39,609 nucleotides of DNA from Actinomycetota bacterium (GTDB taxonomy: Bacteria > Actinomycetota > Geothermincolia > Geothermincolales > RBG-13-55-18), in the NCBI GenBank assembly GCA_028697145.1, contig JAQVFR010000034.1, forward strand, positions 1-39,609, in the 5' to 3' direction. Shown one piece after another: positions 23,738 through 31,326 of the stretch; the stretch's first letter is position 1, and each line of letters starts with the position of its first letter. Below the pieces are notes generated by a model that was given only the letters and a program-made list of their open reading frames with translations, was not told the DNA's origin and did no database searches. Both the position numbers and the translations under genes were made by a program.

Positions 23738-24862
23738 TTGCCTGGAGGAGATGACTGTCCCGTCTGCGGCCTGCCACGCTCCCTCAACCGCAAGCTGGTC
23801 TGGGCCACGGATGGGGGCATCTATTTCCAGGCCAGACGTTCCGAGCGGCTGATCTTCCTCCAGGAAGACGACATAAAGGCTCTGGTCGAAGAGGGGGTGA
23901 AGCTGCGCGGGGGCCAACTCCTCGACACCCTGCGAGAATGCCGCCGCTCTTTCACCAGGGATGTGGTGGCGTCACAGGCTGCCGGCCTGCGCCGCTTCCT
24001 TCTGCGCCGCTGGCCTATGGCCAGGCGCGTGGTGAAGAGCGCCTTCGCGGAGGCAGCCTTTTTCGGATGCGGCAACGTGGTCATCTCCAGTATAAAGCCG
24101 GGCAAAGAGTTGGTGGTGAAAATCCGCCGCCCTTATCATCCCCACCTCATGGCCGGCGATATCTGGGGCTTCTGGGAGGGGCTGTTCGGGGTTGAGGCCC
24201 TGCTGTCGCTCAGCCCCGCCTCTGAGCACGAATGGGATATCACGGTCAGGACGGTCGAGAGAAGACGCCTTTCCTCGCGGCCCGAGCGGGCGCCGCTCCG
24301 GCCCAAACGCGACTACGGCCTGGAGGTATGCGAGAAATGCCGCCTGCCCAGTTTTCCCTGGCAATTACGCTGGGACACGGATCTCGGCACCATCTACGAG
24401 GCGGACACCCACCGCCACATGATAATCACTTACGCCGCGGGATGGCAGAGGATTATCGACGAGATAAACGGGAGCAGGGAGGGCGGCCTTCCGCCATCCA
24501 TTGGAGCGGCCCTGGCCGCCAGCTCGGCGGCCGAATACCGGCAGTTGAAGGGCGGCAACTACAAGACAGCTTACCGCCATTTCTTCCTGAGCCTTCCATT
24601 CCTCGGGTGGGGGAAGCCGAACAGGGTAACCCGCAAGCCCTTCCTCATCGACGCAGAGATCGAGGGGGTGCCCTTTCCGCAGCTCCTTGCCTGGAAGATC
24701 GCGGGCGTATTCGAAGCCCTGGAGGGCGAGGCGGCCGACATCCAGCACCTCAAGTCCGGGGATGAAGCATGGAGATACCTCATTGGTCCGAGGCTCGACG
24801 GCACCTTCCTGGCGATCAGCAGCATGCTTCCGGGGGAGGGGCGTTTCGTCCTGCCGTTCTGA
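23738..24862 (+). CDS. duplicated CxxC / V4R-like domain protein, member A of a local family
   Basis: 374 residues from a TTG with GGAGG nine bases upstream. I do not recognise a named family. It is an internal duplication. Repeat 1 begins CPVCGLP (Cys7, Cys10) and repeat 2 CEKCRLP (Cys198, Cys201). After each CxxC come a W..(T)D.G.I motif, a basic-hydrophobic motif (SERLIF; HRHMII), a helical segment and a G-x-G/N followed by a strand-rich tail ending in a LxAxxxxGxxEal helix (WGFWEGLFG; IAGVFEAL). The tail resembles V4R-type small-ligand domains. With one CxxC per repeat, the two repeats may share one zinc or iron site. The gene at 29868-30935 has the same layout. A metallo-beta-lactamase-fold gene follows after 49 bases. 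Confidence 0.7.
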   Translation: MPGGDDCPVCGLPRSLNRKLVWATDGGIYFQARRSERLIFLQEDDIKALVEEGVKLRGGQLLDTLRECRRSFTRDVVASQAAGLRRFLLRRWPMARRVVKSAFAEAAFFGCGNVVISSIKPGKELVVKIRRPYHPHLMAGDIWGFWEGLFGVEALLSLSPASEHEWDITVRTVERRRLSSRPERAPLRPKRDYGLEVCEKCRLPSFPWQLRWDTDLGTIYEADTHRHMIITYAAGWQRIIDEINGSREGGLPPSIGAALAASSAAEYRQLKGGNYKTAYRHFFLSLPFLGWGKPNRVTRKPFLIDAEIEGVPFPQLLAWKIAGVFEALEGEAADIQHLKSGDEAWRYLIGPRLDGTFLAISSMLPGEGRFVLPF

Positions 24863-24911
24863 TTATCGTCTCAACCGGCGGCACCCGTGCCGCCCGCGGG
24901 AAGGGGGAGCG

Positions 24912-25604
24912 ATGGGCGAGATAATACGCATCGCCGGGCTGATCGAGAACTGTTACCTGGTCAGGAGAGAAAGTCCATACCTCGTGGACACCCTGAATCC
25001 CAAGGCATACAAGAGGTTGAGCGAAGGGCTACGGGAGAACGGGGTCGATCCCCGGGACCTGGCCCATATCCTCATCACCCATTACCACTACGATCACACC
25101 GGCAACCTGGCGGAGTTGAAGCGGCTGAGCTGGGCGGAGGTGATCGCGGGGGCCGGGGACGTCCCCTTCATAGAGGGTGAGAGGCCTCCGCAAACGGGCA
25201 GCGACCTCAACCGCACAGGCCGCCTCCTGGGGCGGTTGCCCGCATCGCTCACCACGAGTTACCAGAGGTGCGCGGCCGCGCAGGTGGATGTCTCCCTCAA
25301 GGGCGGCGAAACCCTGGAGGAACTGGGGCTGGAGGCGGTCGCCCTTCCCGGCCATACGCCCGGCGGCATGTGCTTTCTCGACCGCGCCAACCGCAGGGCC
25401 TTCGTGGGCGACATCGTCTCCAACTACTTCGGCCGCGTCGGCCTACCCGTGCTCTCCGCCAGCTACAGCCTGGAGGAGATAGAGGAATCCATGCGCAGGC
25501 TGGCCGCGCTGGAGCTGGAACACATGTATCCCGGTCACGGCAGGATCATCGGACCGGGCGCCTCGGGGCTCGTCGCCGCGTTCGTGCGCAAGAAGTTCGG
25601 CTGA
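24912..25604 (+). CDS. metallo-beta-lactamase-fold hydrolase
   Basis: 230 residues from an ATG after a GGGGGAG box. The metal site is intact: THYHYDH (56-62, HxHxDH), then PGHTPGG near 149, GDIVSNYFG near 173 and a final YPGHG. The size and motifs resemble glyoxalase II-like and other MBL-fold hydrolases that cleave thioesters, lactones or phosphodiesters; the substrate cannot be told. There is no signal peptide, so it acts in the cytoplasm. It lies 49 bases after the duplicated CxxC gene, probably in one transcript, and converges with the response regulator gene. The 33-base gap carries an imperfect inverted repeat. Confidence 0.85.
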   Translation: MGEIIRIAGLIENCYLVRRESPYLVDTLNPKAYKRLSEGLRENGVDPRDLAHILITHYHYDHTGNLAELKRLSWAEVIAGAGDVPFIEGERPPQTGSDLNRTGRLLGRLPASLTTSYQRCAAAQVDVSLKGGETLEELGLEAVALPGHTPGGMCFLDRANRRAFVGDIVSNYFGRVGLPVLSASYSLEEIEESMRRLAALELEHMYPGHGRIIGPGASGLVAAFVRKKFG

Positions 25605-25637
25605 GGGGTGCCGTCAGCCGCACGGGCTGGCGCACCT

Positions 25638-26345
25638 TCATATGGCGGGCTTGTCCGGCTTGATGCTGTCTCTGTCCTTGAGCACGATGCCCCGTTCCAG
25701 CGCCCACAGCACGGCGTTGGTGCGGTCCACGACGCCGATCTTACGGAAGATGTTGCGGATGTGTACCTTGACGGTATGTTCGCTGATGAAGAGGATGTCG
25801 GCTATCTGGCGGTTGTTGTAGCCGCGAGTCATGAGCTTGATCACGTCCATTTCGCGTTGTGACAACTCCTCGAAGCCCTCCTCTTTCTTTTTTCTCCGCC
25901 CGGCGGGTTCCGTTATCTCCTCGATGAGCTTTCGCGCCACGGAGGTCGAGATGAGCGATTCGCCCTTGGCCGCAGCGCGCACCGCCTTCACCAGTTCCTC
26001 CTTGGCGGCATCCTTGATCACGTAGCCTATGGCGCCCGCCTTGATGGCCTGCTTCGCGAACTGCTCGTCGTCGAAGACGGTGAGGGTGATGGCCTCTATC
26101 CCCGGGTAGTCCGATTTCAGGCGCCTGATGAGCTCGATGCCGTTCATGCCCGGAAGCTGGATGTCCACGATGATGACATCCACCGGAAACCTCGCCACCT
26201 TCTCCAGGGCTTCCTCCGCGCTGCGGGCGACGTTGACGATCTTAATGCCGCCCTGCTTCTCCAGGATGCGGATGAGCCCCTCCAGCACGACCTCGTGGTC
26301 GTCCACGAGCATTACGTTGATGGACTCTGTATCCTGGCTGGTCAT
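25638..26345 (-). CDS. NarL/LuxR-family response regulator
   Basis: 235 residues. The receiver domain (1-125) has the acidic pair Asp15-Asp16, phosphoacceptor Asp61 in VIIVDIQLPGMNG and a conserved Lys near 111. The C-terminal LuxR-type helix-turn-helix (about 163-228) reads LSQREMDVIKLMTRGYNNRQIADIL...HTVKVHIRNIF. Phosphorylation by the adjacent kinase should promote binding to DNA. Its ATG overlaps the TGA of the kinase gene (ATGA), so both are made together. The genes it controls are unknown; the duplicated CxxC and MBL genes lie next to it but converge with it. Confidence 0.93.
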   Translation of the reverse strand: MTSQDTESINVMLVDDHEVVLEGLIRILEKQGGIKIVNVARSAEEALEKVARFPVDVIIVDIQLPGMNGIELIRRLKSDYPGIEAITLTVFDDEQFAKQAIKAGAIGYVIKDAAKEELVKAVRAAAKGESLISTSVARKLIEEITEPAGRRKKKEEGFEELSQREMDVIKLMTRGYNNRQIADILFISEHTVKVHIRNIFRKIGVVDRTNAVLWALERGIVLKDRDSIKPDKPAI

Positions 26346-27937
26346 CCGCCGCCTCCCCCGGTGATGGTCGGGATCCTGACCGTGATGCGCGTGCCCATGC
26401 CCGGCAGCGAGTTGATGGAGAGCTCCCCGCCCAGCAGCTCCGCGCGCTCTCTTATCGCCATGAGCCCGAGGTGTTCGCCGCTTTCCTGTTCCTCGGCCAG
26501 CATCTTCGGGTCGAAACCTATGCCGTCGTCCTCGACGATAAGGATGAGGTCGCCCTGGGAGGCCTCCGTCTTTATCCTCACCGACTCCGCCCTGGAGTGC
26601 TTGCGCACGTTGGTCAGCTCCTCCTGCAGGATGCGGAAGATAGCCAGCTCCACCGAGGTGGGGATGGAATCCAATCCCTTCAGGTCCACGGTGGTGCTGA
26701 TGGCATACTCCTCCTCGAATTGCTCCGCATATCGCGTCACCGTCTCCTTCAGCCCCAGGATATCCAGGGAAGTAGGCCTGAGGTTCGACATGATCGCGCG
26801 CAGTTCGCGCAGGCAGTCCTTTGCCCTCTGCTGCACCTCATCGATCTCGTCAACGGCCAGGCGCGGATCCTCCTTAAGGAAGTCGAGGGCGAAGCCGGCC
26901 GAGTAGATTATCTTGAGAAGCGACTGCGCCACGGAATCGTGCAGCTCGCGCGCTATGCGCGCTCTCTCCTCCTCGTGAGCGGTGTTCACGCGCGACATGA
27001 GGTTGTCCATCACCCTGCGCTTGGCCCCGACCTCGCGGTAAAGCCTCGTGTTCTCCAGGGCAAGGCCGACCGTATCGGCATAGGTCGTGATGATCTCCAC
27101 GTCCCTCTCTCCGAGCACGGACCCCGGGGCGTCGCTCTCCATGTACAGCAGTCCGCGCGGAGACCCGGCCGGGTTCACGGGGACGAGGATGTAGGTCGAG
27201 CCCTCCTCCGGGGTGATGAATGCGATGCGCTCTCCGGCCGCCTGAGCGGTTTTCACCGATGTCCCGAAAAACGCCTGCGCCTCCAGGCTGCCGGACATGG
27301 GGGATATGGGGTACTGCCTCTTTTCCTCCATCACCCTTTCCCCCCAGAAGGGATCCAGGCGGTCCTTCGCCGACAGCGGGATGAGCATCTCGTGTTCGTA
27401 GATGAAGAATACGGAACGGCGGTATCCGAGCACGCCGCACGCTCCCTCCACCAGTATCAGCACCAGCTCCTTGCGGTCCTGGGTGACCCTGATACGGTCC
27501 AGGAGGTTGTTGAACTCTTTCACCGCCGCCTGGCGCTGCTTCATGTAATCTCGAGCCAGGGTGTTCGCCGCCGCGAAAAAGGCTTCCCATACTATCTCCG
27601 CGGCCTTGAGCTTGTCCTCCGGGGTGTAGCCCGCCTCGTCCCAGCCGAGCTTGACCCATTTCCAGAAGACCTCGCTGCCCGCCTGGAAGGCCCGCAGGAT
27701 ATCGACCAGCTCCAATCCCTGCAGGTCCGCCCAGTCGACGCTATCCATGCTGACCCGCCCCCGCTCCAGCTGATTGATCAGGGTCATACAGGCCCTGCGC
27801 CCGGCTCCGCGCAGAGTAGGATGGAACTCCGCCGGCAGGCGCGTGAAGGAAGGGACGGTGTTTACGATTACTTGCACGATCTCCTCGACGATATCGTCGA
27901 GACGGGCCCGCAGGAGGTCCAGAGCGTCGGAAAACAT
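26342..27937 (-). CDS. NarX-type sensor histidine kinase with GAF domain
   Basis: About 531 residues from the ATG at 27937; an in-frame TTG at 27946 is possible. No membrane helix, so a cytoplasmic sensor. Residues 1-140 form a helical domain resembling RsbT co-antagonist/PucR-type N-terminal domains. A GAF domain follows (about 150-300). The HisKA_3 dimerisation domain has RIARELHDSVAQSLL, with the phosphorylated His at about 333. The HATPase_c domain has a TNVRKHSRA-type N-box, DDGIGFD and GLMAIRERAELLGG. The GAF domain probably binds a small ligand or senses redox; the signal is unknown. It is coupled to the response regulator gene. Confidence 0.92.
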   Translation of the reverse strand: MFSDALDLLRARLDDIVEEIVQVIVNTVPSFTRLPAEFHPTLRGAGRRACMTLINQLERGRVSMDSVDWADLQGLELVDILRAFQAGSEVFWKWVKLGWDEAGYTPEDKLKAAEIVWEAFFAAANTLARDYMKQRQAAVKEFNNLLDRIRVTQDRKELVLILVEGACGVLGYRRSVFFIYEHEMLIPLSAKDRLDPFWGERVMEEKRQYPISPMSGSLEAQAFFGTSVKTAQAAGERIAFITPEEGSTYILVPVNPAGSPRGLLYMESDAPGSVLGERDVEIITTYADTVGLALENTRLYREVGAKRRVMDNLMSRVNTAHEEERARIARELHDSVAQSLLKIIYSAGFALDFLKEDPRLAVDEIDEVQQRAKDCLRELRAIMSNLRPTSLDILGLKETVTRYAEQFEEEYAISTTVDLKGLDSIPTSVELAIFRILQEELTNVRKHSRAESVRIKTEASQGDLILIVEDDGIGFDPKMLAEEQESGEHLGLMAIRERAELLGGELSINSLPGMGTRITVRIPTITGGGGG

Positions 27938-27972
27938 GGGGTTCAAGCCACCAGCCTTCGGATCGCGTTTAC

Positions 27973-29010
27973 TTATCCTACCGTGAAGTATATCAATTTC
28001 TGGTTGTTGTCCACGAAGGTTTCCTGCGGCACGGGGTCGACTTTTATCTCCAGTATGTTGCGCACCCCTGCTGTCGGCCTGAGCCCCCCTATATCCACCT
28101 GCAGGGTTTCGCCTGGCGCGATGGTGGTAATGGTCTGCTCCTGCCGTACCGGGGTCGGATCTGTCACCGTATACAGGCTCACCGTCACGATCACGTTATT
28201 CTCCGCCCGGTTGCCCTGGTTCTCCACGGTGATACCGAGGCCGAGCTCCTCCGTCGCGGGCAGGCGGTGGATGGTCTCGCCCCCTTCCTCGACTATGCTT
28301 CCCTCCGGATTGAGGGTCACGGTGCCAATGGCCAGGCCGTGCACCTCCGTGCCTCTCAGGGTGACCAGGAAAGCCTTCACCCTCTCGTAGGCCGCTTGCC
28401 CCCAATCCGCCAGCCAGATGGAATCGGCGAGCGGGGCAGTATCCCCGGCACTCCCCTCCTCCAGCTTTTCGGTTACCGCCCGCTTGTAGAACCGGTAGGT
28501 GCCGTCTGAATACATCAGCTCCTTCAGGTCCTCGGAGAGGCTCTGTGCATATACATCCAGGTCCACCGCGGATAGGGAGTTGATGAGATCCGAGCGGTAG
28601 GTTTTCGCCGCCCGGTAGCGCTGCTCGAGGCATATGAGCAGCGCGGCGTGGGTCTCCCCCAGCCCCTCGGGCACCTCCAGCTGCCTGGCCTGTTCCAGCA
28701 GGTCGAGGCAAGACTGCTCGATTCCCTTGAGCTGGTCGTTGAGGCCGTCGGGATTGGCGACCAGTTGAGCCAGCGAGGTGTGGATGGCAAACCAGCTCTG
28801 GCCCACGCTCGTCGACGTATCCACCACGGGCCGCACGCGGTTGACGTATTCGGTCAGCGCCGAGGTATCTATCTCTTTCCCGCCGCCCCCCCCGCAGGTC
28901 AGGTTGAAGATCCAGCAGCCGAGCAGAAGGATGACCACGGCGATGATGATCGCCGGGGCGGGATTCCTCCTCCTCCTGGAAAACCTTGGGCTCCTTACCT
29001 GTGCGTACAA
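27973..29010 (-). CDS. membrane-anchored helical/CARDB-like protein
   Basis: 345 residues. A basic N-terminus, a membrane helix (about 18-38) and TCGGGGG are followed by a mostly helical external part (about 45-215) with weak repeats, and a C-terminal beta domain (about 225-345) with LGITVENQGNRAENNVIVTVSLY and TIAPGETLQVDIGGLRPTAGVRNILEIKVDP, characteristic of CARDB/APHP-type adhesion modules. No catalytic motif is seen. It stands 26 bases upstream of the kinase gene and could be in the same transcript, perhaps supplying an external signal, but this is inference. The start is TTG (29010-29008) with AGGAG nearly against it, so it is uncertain. Confidence 0.7.
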   Translation of the reverse strand: MYAQVRSPRFSRRRRNPAPAIIIAVVILLLGCWIFNLTCGGGGGKEIDTSALTEYVNRVRPVVDTSTSVGQSWFAIHTSLAQLVANPDGLNDQLKGIEQSCLDLLEQARQLEVPEGLGETHAALLICLEQRYRAAKTYRSDLINSLSAVDLDVYAQSLSEDLKELMYSDGTYRFYKRAVTEKLEEGSAGDTAPLADSIWLADWGQAAYERVKAFLVTLRGTEVHGLAIGTVTLNPEGSIVEEGGETIHRLPATEELGLGITVENQGNRAENNVIVTVSLYTVTDPTPVRQEQTITTIAPGETLQVDIGGLRPTAGVRNILEIKVDPVPQETFVDNNQKLIYFTVG

Positions 29011-29136
29011 GCTCCTGTCACCCCACCGTTCCCGGCTGTTTATCGCTACTATACAAGTGTTTCTTCAAGCTGACCACCTGCCATTCCTTCGACCCTTCAC
29101 CCCGCCGCGCCGTTCCACCCCCGTGGCAAGGCAATA

Positions 29137-29162
29137 AAGGGACGGCCCGAGAGCCGTCCCTT
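29137..29162 (-). terminator. terminator of the tRNA-Leu gene
   Basis: AAGGGACGGC-(6)-GCCGTCCCTT, a perfect 10-bp stem just after the 3' end of the tRNA on the minus strand, followed by TATTG. The U-rich tail is short. Confidence 0.65.
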
Positions 29163-29168
29163 GATACC

Positions 29169-29255
29169 TGGTGGGCGAGGCGGGACTCGAACCCGCATGC
29201 CCATACGAGCACTGGACCCTGAACCCAGCGCGTCTACCAATTCCGCCACTCGCCC
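29169..29255 (-). tRNA. tRNA-Leu (CAG)
   Basis: An 87-base class II tRNA with a long variable arm. The acceptor GGGCGAG pairs with CTCGCCC, with discriminator A and an encoded CCA. The anticodon stem CTGGG/TCCAG closes the loop TTCAGGG, giving anticodon CAG (29221-29219). The T-arm contains GGTTCGAGTCC. The variable arm is TGCTCG..GGGCA-like. No integrase is adjacent. Confidence 0.97.
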
Positions 29256-29289
29256 GGGATGAATCTCAGCCCGCTTCCAGGCGGAATAT

Positions 29290-29295
29290 ATTATA
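29290..29295 (-). promoter_or_regulatory. -10 box of the tRNA-Leu gene
   Basis: TATAAT on the minus strand, preceded by TGG, so TGGTATAAT fits an extended -10. It lies 34 bases before the tRNA 5' end; transcription would start near 29283. Confidence 0.55.
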
Positions 29296-29305
29296 CCAGA
29301 GTTTT

Positions 29306-29332
29306 TGCCCGAGCCCGCAGGCAACGTCCCTC
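29306..29332 (+). repeat. intergenic repeat family, copy 2 (partial)
   Basis: GCCCGAGCCCGCAGGCAACGTCCCTCAC is a shortened, diverged copy of the repeat starting GCCCGAGCC..GGGTAACGGTCTCGC. It lies directly before copy 3. Confidence 0.45.
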
Positions 29333-29350
29333 ACCCTTTAATGCTTTTCC

Positions 29351-29423
29351 GGCCCGAGCCTGCGGGTAACGGTCTCGCTCCGCTCTATACGTTCCGCTCC
29401 GACCGACCCCATAGTCCTCGGGC
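29351..29423 (+). repeat. intergenic repeat family, copy 3
   Basis: GGCCCGAGCC..GGGTAACGGTCTCGCTCCGCT, then CCGCTCCGACCGACC and CTCGGGC. It shares the 17-base block GGGTAACGGTCTCGCTC with copy 1, over 21 kb away, and its ends are inverted repeats. Confidence 0.6.
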
Positions 29424-29541
29424 TGGTGGTCGCGCAGAGGAGATGGCTGCGACGCATCACGGCGGCGCCCGGAGGGCGGCGCGACGGTGACGGGGGCGTG
29501 ATATGCTGGGAAGAGCCTGGTTACCTGGTTGGGAGGATAGA

Positions 29542-29835
29542 GTGGAGATAAAGGAGTTCCAGGAACTGATCGCAGGTACTTACCTGGAGAAGGACGGGCG
29601 AAGGGGCGAGTGGGGCACTTTCGGCTGGCTGGTGGAGGAGATTGGGGAGCTATCCCGCGCCATGCGGGACGGCGACCTCGACTCCATGCGCGAGGAGATC
29701 GCGGACGTACTGGCCTGGCTTGCCAGCCTGGCCAACTTGTACGGGATCGACCTCGGAGAGGCCGCGAGGAAGTACGAAGGGGGCTGTCCGAAGTGCGGCG
29801 TCATGCCCTGCTCCTGCCGGGAGGACGGCGCCTGA
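29542..29835 (+). CDS. MazG-like nucleotide pyrophosphohydrolase with C-terminal Cys motif
   Basis: 97 residues from the GTG at 29542, which has GGGAGGAT five bases upstream; an upstream ATG at 29503 adds a poorly supported N-terminus. The MazG pattern is present: WLVEEIGELSRAMRDGD (metal-binding EExxE) and EEIADVLAWLASLAN (ExxD). The C-terminus CPKCGVMPCSC could bind zinc. The MazG fold hydrolyses nucleoside triphosphates to monophosphates and pyrophosphate, often damaged or rare nucleotides. The small size suits a single-domain dimer or tetramer. It converges with duplicated CxxC gene B, only 32 bases away. Confidence 0.85.
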   Translation: MEIKEFQELIAGTYLEKDGRRGEWGTFGWLVEEIGELSRAMRDGDLDSMREEIADVLAWLASLANLYGIDLGEAARKYEGGCPKCGVMPCSCREDGA

Positions 29836-29867
29836 AGGAGGGGGGAAGTCCCGGGAAGTCCCGCGTC

Positions 29868-30935
29868 TCAAACGGTTGCGGCGACTTCCACCAGCAGGTC
29901 GCCTTCCCCGTTGATCTCCCAATCCACTTTACTGTCCCGTCTCGTGACCATCTCGAATATCCCCTGCACGAGTCCCACGAGCACCGGTACCAGGCAGGGA
30001 TTCTCGAGACGGAAACCGAGCCCGTTATCTCTCCAGTCGATCTCTCTGAGGTTGCCCATCCCGCGCAAGGCGAGCGCCTCGCGCAAGCTCTCCTCGGACC
30101 TCGCCTCATCTATGGAATAGAAACCGGCACGCACGAAACGCTTCTGGGCTTCCACGACCACCCGGGGTATGGTGTCTCCGAGTTCCTGCTCCAGTTCATT
30201 GATGACAGCGTCCAGCGATCCCGGCCCCGTGGCGATCATGCGGTGGCCGCTGATCTGGCTGATTATCACCCCGCGGTCGGTATGCCACTTGTAGTTGGAG
30301 AGGGCCATGGGACCGCCGCACTTCGGGCAAGGCTCGAACTCGATATCGCCCGGCTTGCTCGTGTACTGCATGGCTTGCAGCCTCTCCTGCAACTCGAGTG
30401 GGTTGGGGGTGATATGGCTGGTGATCAGGTGCTCATCTGGGCCTATCTGCTCGCTGGTCACGCCGGTCTCTCGACCGTCGACTGCGTTGAAGGTGCCGAG
30501 GATGTCTCCGCCGAAGAGCGGCACCGAGTAGAGTTCCTTGCAGCGTATTACCACGTAGTCGCCCTTGCCGTGCACCCGCCGTATGGAGTCGAGCCTGACG
30601 TCGCCGTATCCCATGACCATGCCCAGGGCGGTGACGTTGTTCACCACCAGCCGTACCCCCACCAGCTTCACGATGGCCTTGATTGTGCCCGGCAGCATGT
30701 GGTCCACGAAATCGAAGGTGGCCCTGCGCTTGGCCTCGGTGATGATGCGCTCGATGGGCATGCCGATGATCTCCTCGACCCCCCGGAAGGTCTGCTGGAC
30801 GTTCTCGTTCTCGATGAAGATCATGCGGTGGTCCGGGTTCTCCCGCTGCACGATGGTGCCGTTACCCAACCACGCATGTTCCTTTACAAAGCGTCTCGGA
30901 ACGCCGCATTCGCTGCACAACTTTATCTTCGGCAT
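29868..30935 (-). CDS. duplicated CxxC / V4R-like domain protein, member B of a local family
   Basis: 355 residues from the ATG at 30935 after GGGGGGAT; a longer upstream frame covers repeats and is rejected. It has the same layout as the protein at 23738-24862. Repeat 1 starts CSECGVP (Cys7, Cys10, the same positions as in member A) and repeat 2 CPKCGGP (Cys203, Cys206). Each continues with W...G.I, then HRMI (residues 36-39 and about 228-231), an E....G segment, and a tail containing MGYGDV or RGMGNL, then a strand and GGDILGTFNAV or VGLVQGIFEMV. No named family is recognised. HRMI and the LxGxxxGxfE helix suggest a ligand-binding pocket. It diverges from the repeat-rich 31-kb intergenic DNA, where its promoter probably lies. 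Confidence 0.7.
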   Translation of the reverse strand: MPKIKLCSECGVPRRFVKEHAWLGNGTIVQRENPDHRMIFIENENVQQTFRGVEEIIGMPIERIITEAKRRATFDFVDHMLPGTIKAIVKLVGVRLVVNNVTALGMVMGYGDVRLDSIRRVHGKGDYVVIRCKELYSVPLFGGDILGTFNAVDGRETGVTSEQIGPDEHLITSHITPNPLELQERLQAMQYTSKPGDIEFEPCPKCGGPMALSNYKWHTDRGVIISQISGHRMIATGPGSLDAVINELEQELGDTIPRVVVEAQKRFVRAGFYSIDEARSEESLREALALRGMGNLREIDWRDNGLGFRLENPCLVPVLVGLVQGIFEMVTRRDSKVDWEINGEGDLLVEVAATV

Positions 30936-31226
30936 CAGGACATCCCCCCGTCGCTTCGAGAGCCTCAGGCGATGTATCTTCCGGAAAGCCGCCCACCTTA
31001 GTCCTAGTATCGACCTCAGGCTGGGATACTTAATATGTAGGTTTACTATCGTTAAGCATGCACCCCGGGCGTCGCCTGCAAAACAACCGCTGCCCGAGCT
31101 CCGGCGTCCGGCCCGAGCGACCCCGCATGTGCTGCCACCTGCCCGGGAACCGGGGGTCGGTCCGAAGCGACCTTCGCGAGCAGTATAAGCGAGAGAAGGA
31201 ACCCGCTCGTTCTGTAAGCCCTGCGA

Positions 31227-31262
31227 GTGCGGAGCGAGGACCGTTACTCCCGGGCCCGGGCC
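31227..31262 (-). repeat. intergenic repeat family, copy 4
   Basis: On the minus strand it reads GGCCCGGGCC..GTAACGGTCCTCGCTCCGC, matching copies 1 and 3 but in the opposite orientation. Confidence 0.55.
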
Positions 31263-31280
31263 GGAAGAAAGCAACCCTCT

Positions 31281-31326
31281 TGATCGGTCGCAGCGGAGCG
31301 AGGGCCGCATGCCCCTGGCTCGGGCC
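31281..31326 (-). repeat. intergenic repeat family, copy 5
   Basis: On the minus strand it reads GGCCCGAGCC..CCTCGCTCCGCTGCGACCGA. It shares the GCTGCGACCGA part with copy 1. The GTAACGG part is replaced by GCATGCGGC. Confidence 0.55.

Larger units (their letters stand above)
30936..31326. other. 391-bp intergenic stretch with repeats
   Basis: No gene. The part near 31025-31055 is AT-rich and probably holds the minus-strand promoter of gene B (ATATTAAGTAT). Between about 31090 and 31326 lie GCCCGAGC words and two inverted-orientation copies of the intergenic repeat. The last copy abuts the stop codon of the radical SAM gene. Confidence 0.5.

Noticed and set aside
26471-28390. 639-codon open frame on the plus strand
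   Set aside because: It is antisense to the sensor kinase and CARDB-like genes, which have clear motifs; its composition is that of a GC-driven shadow.
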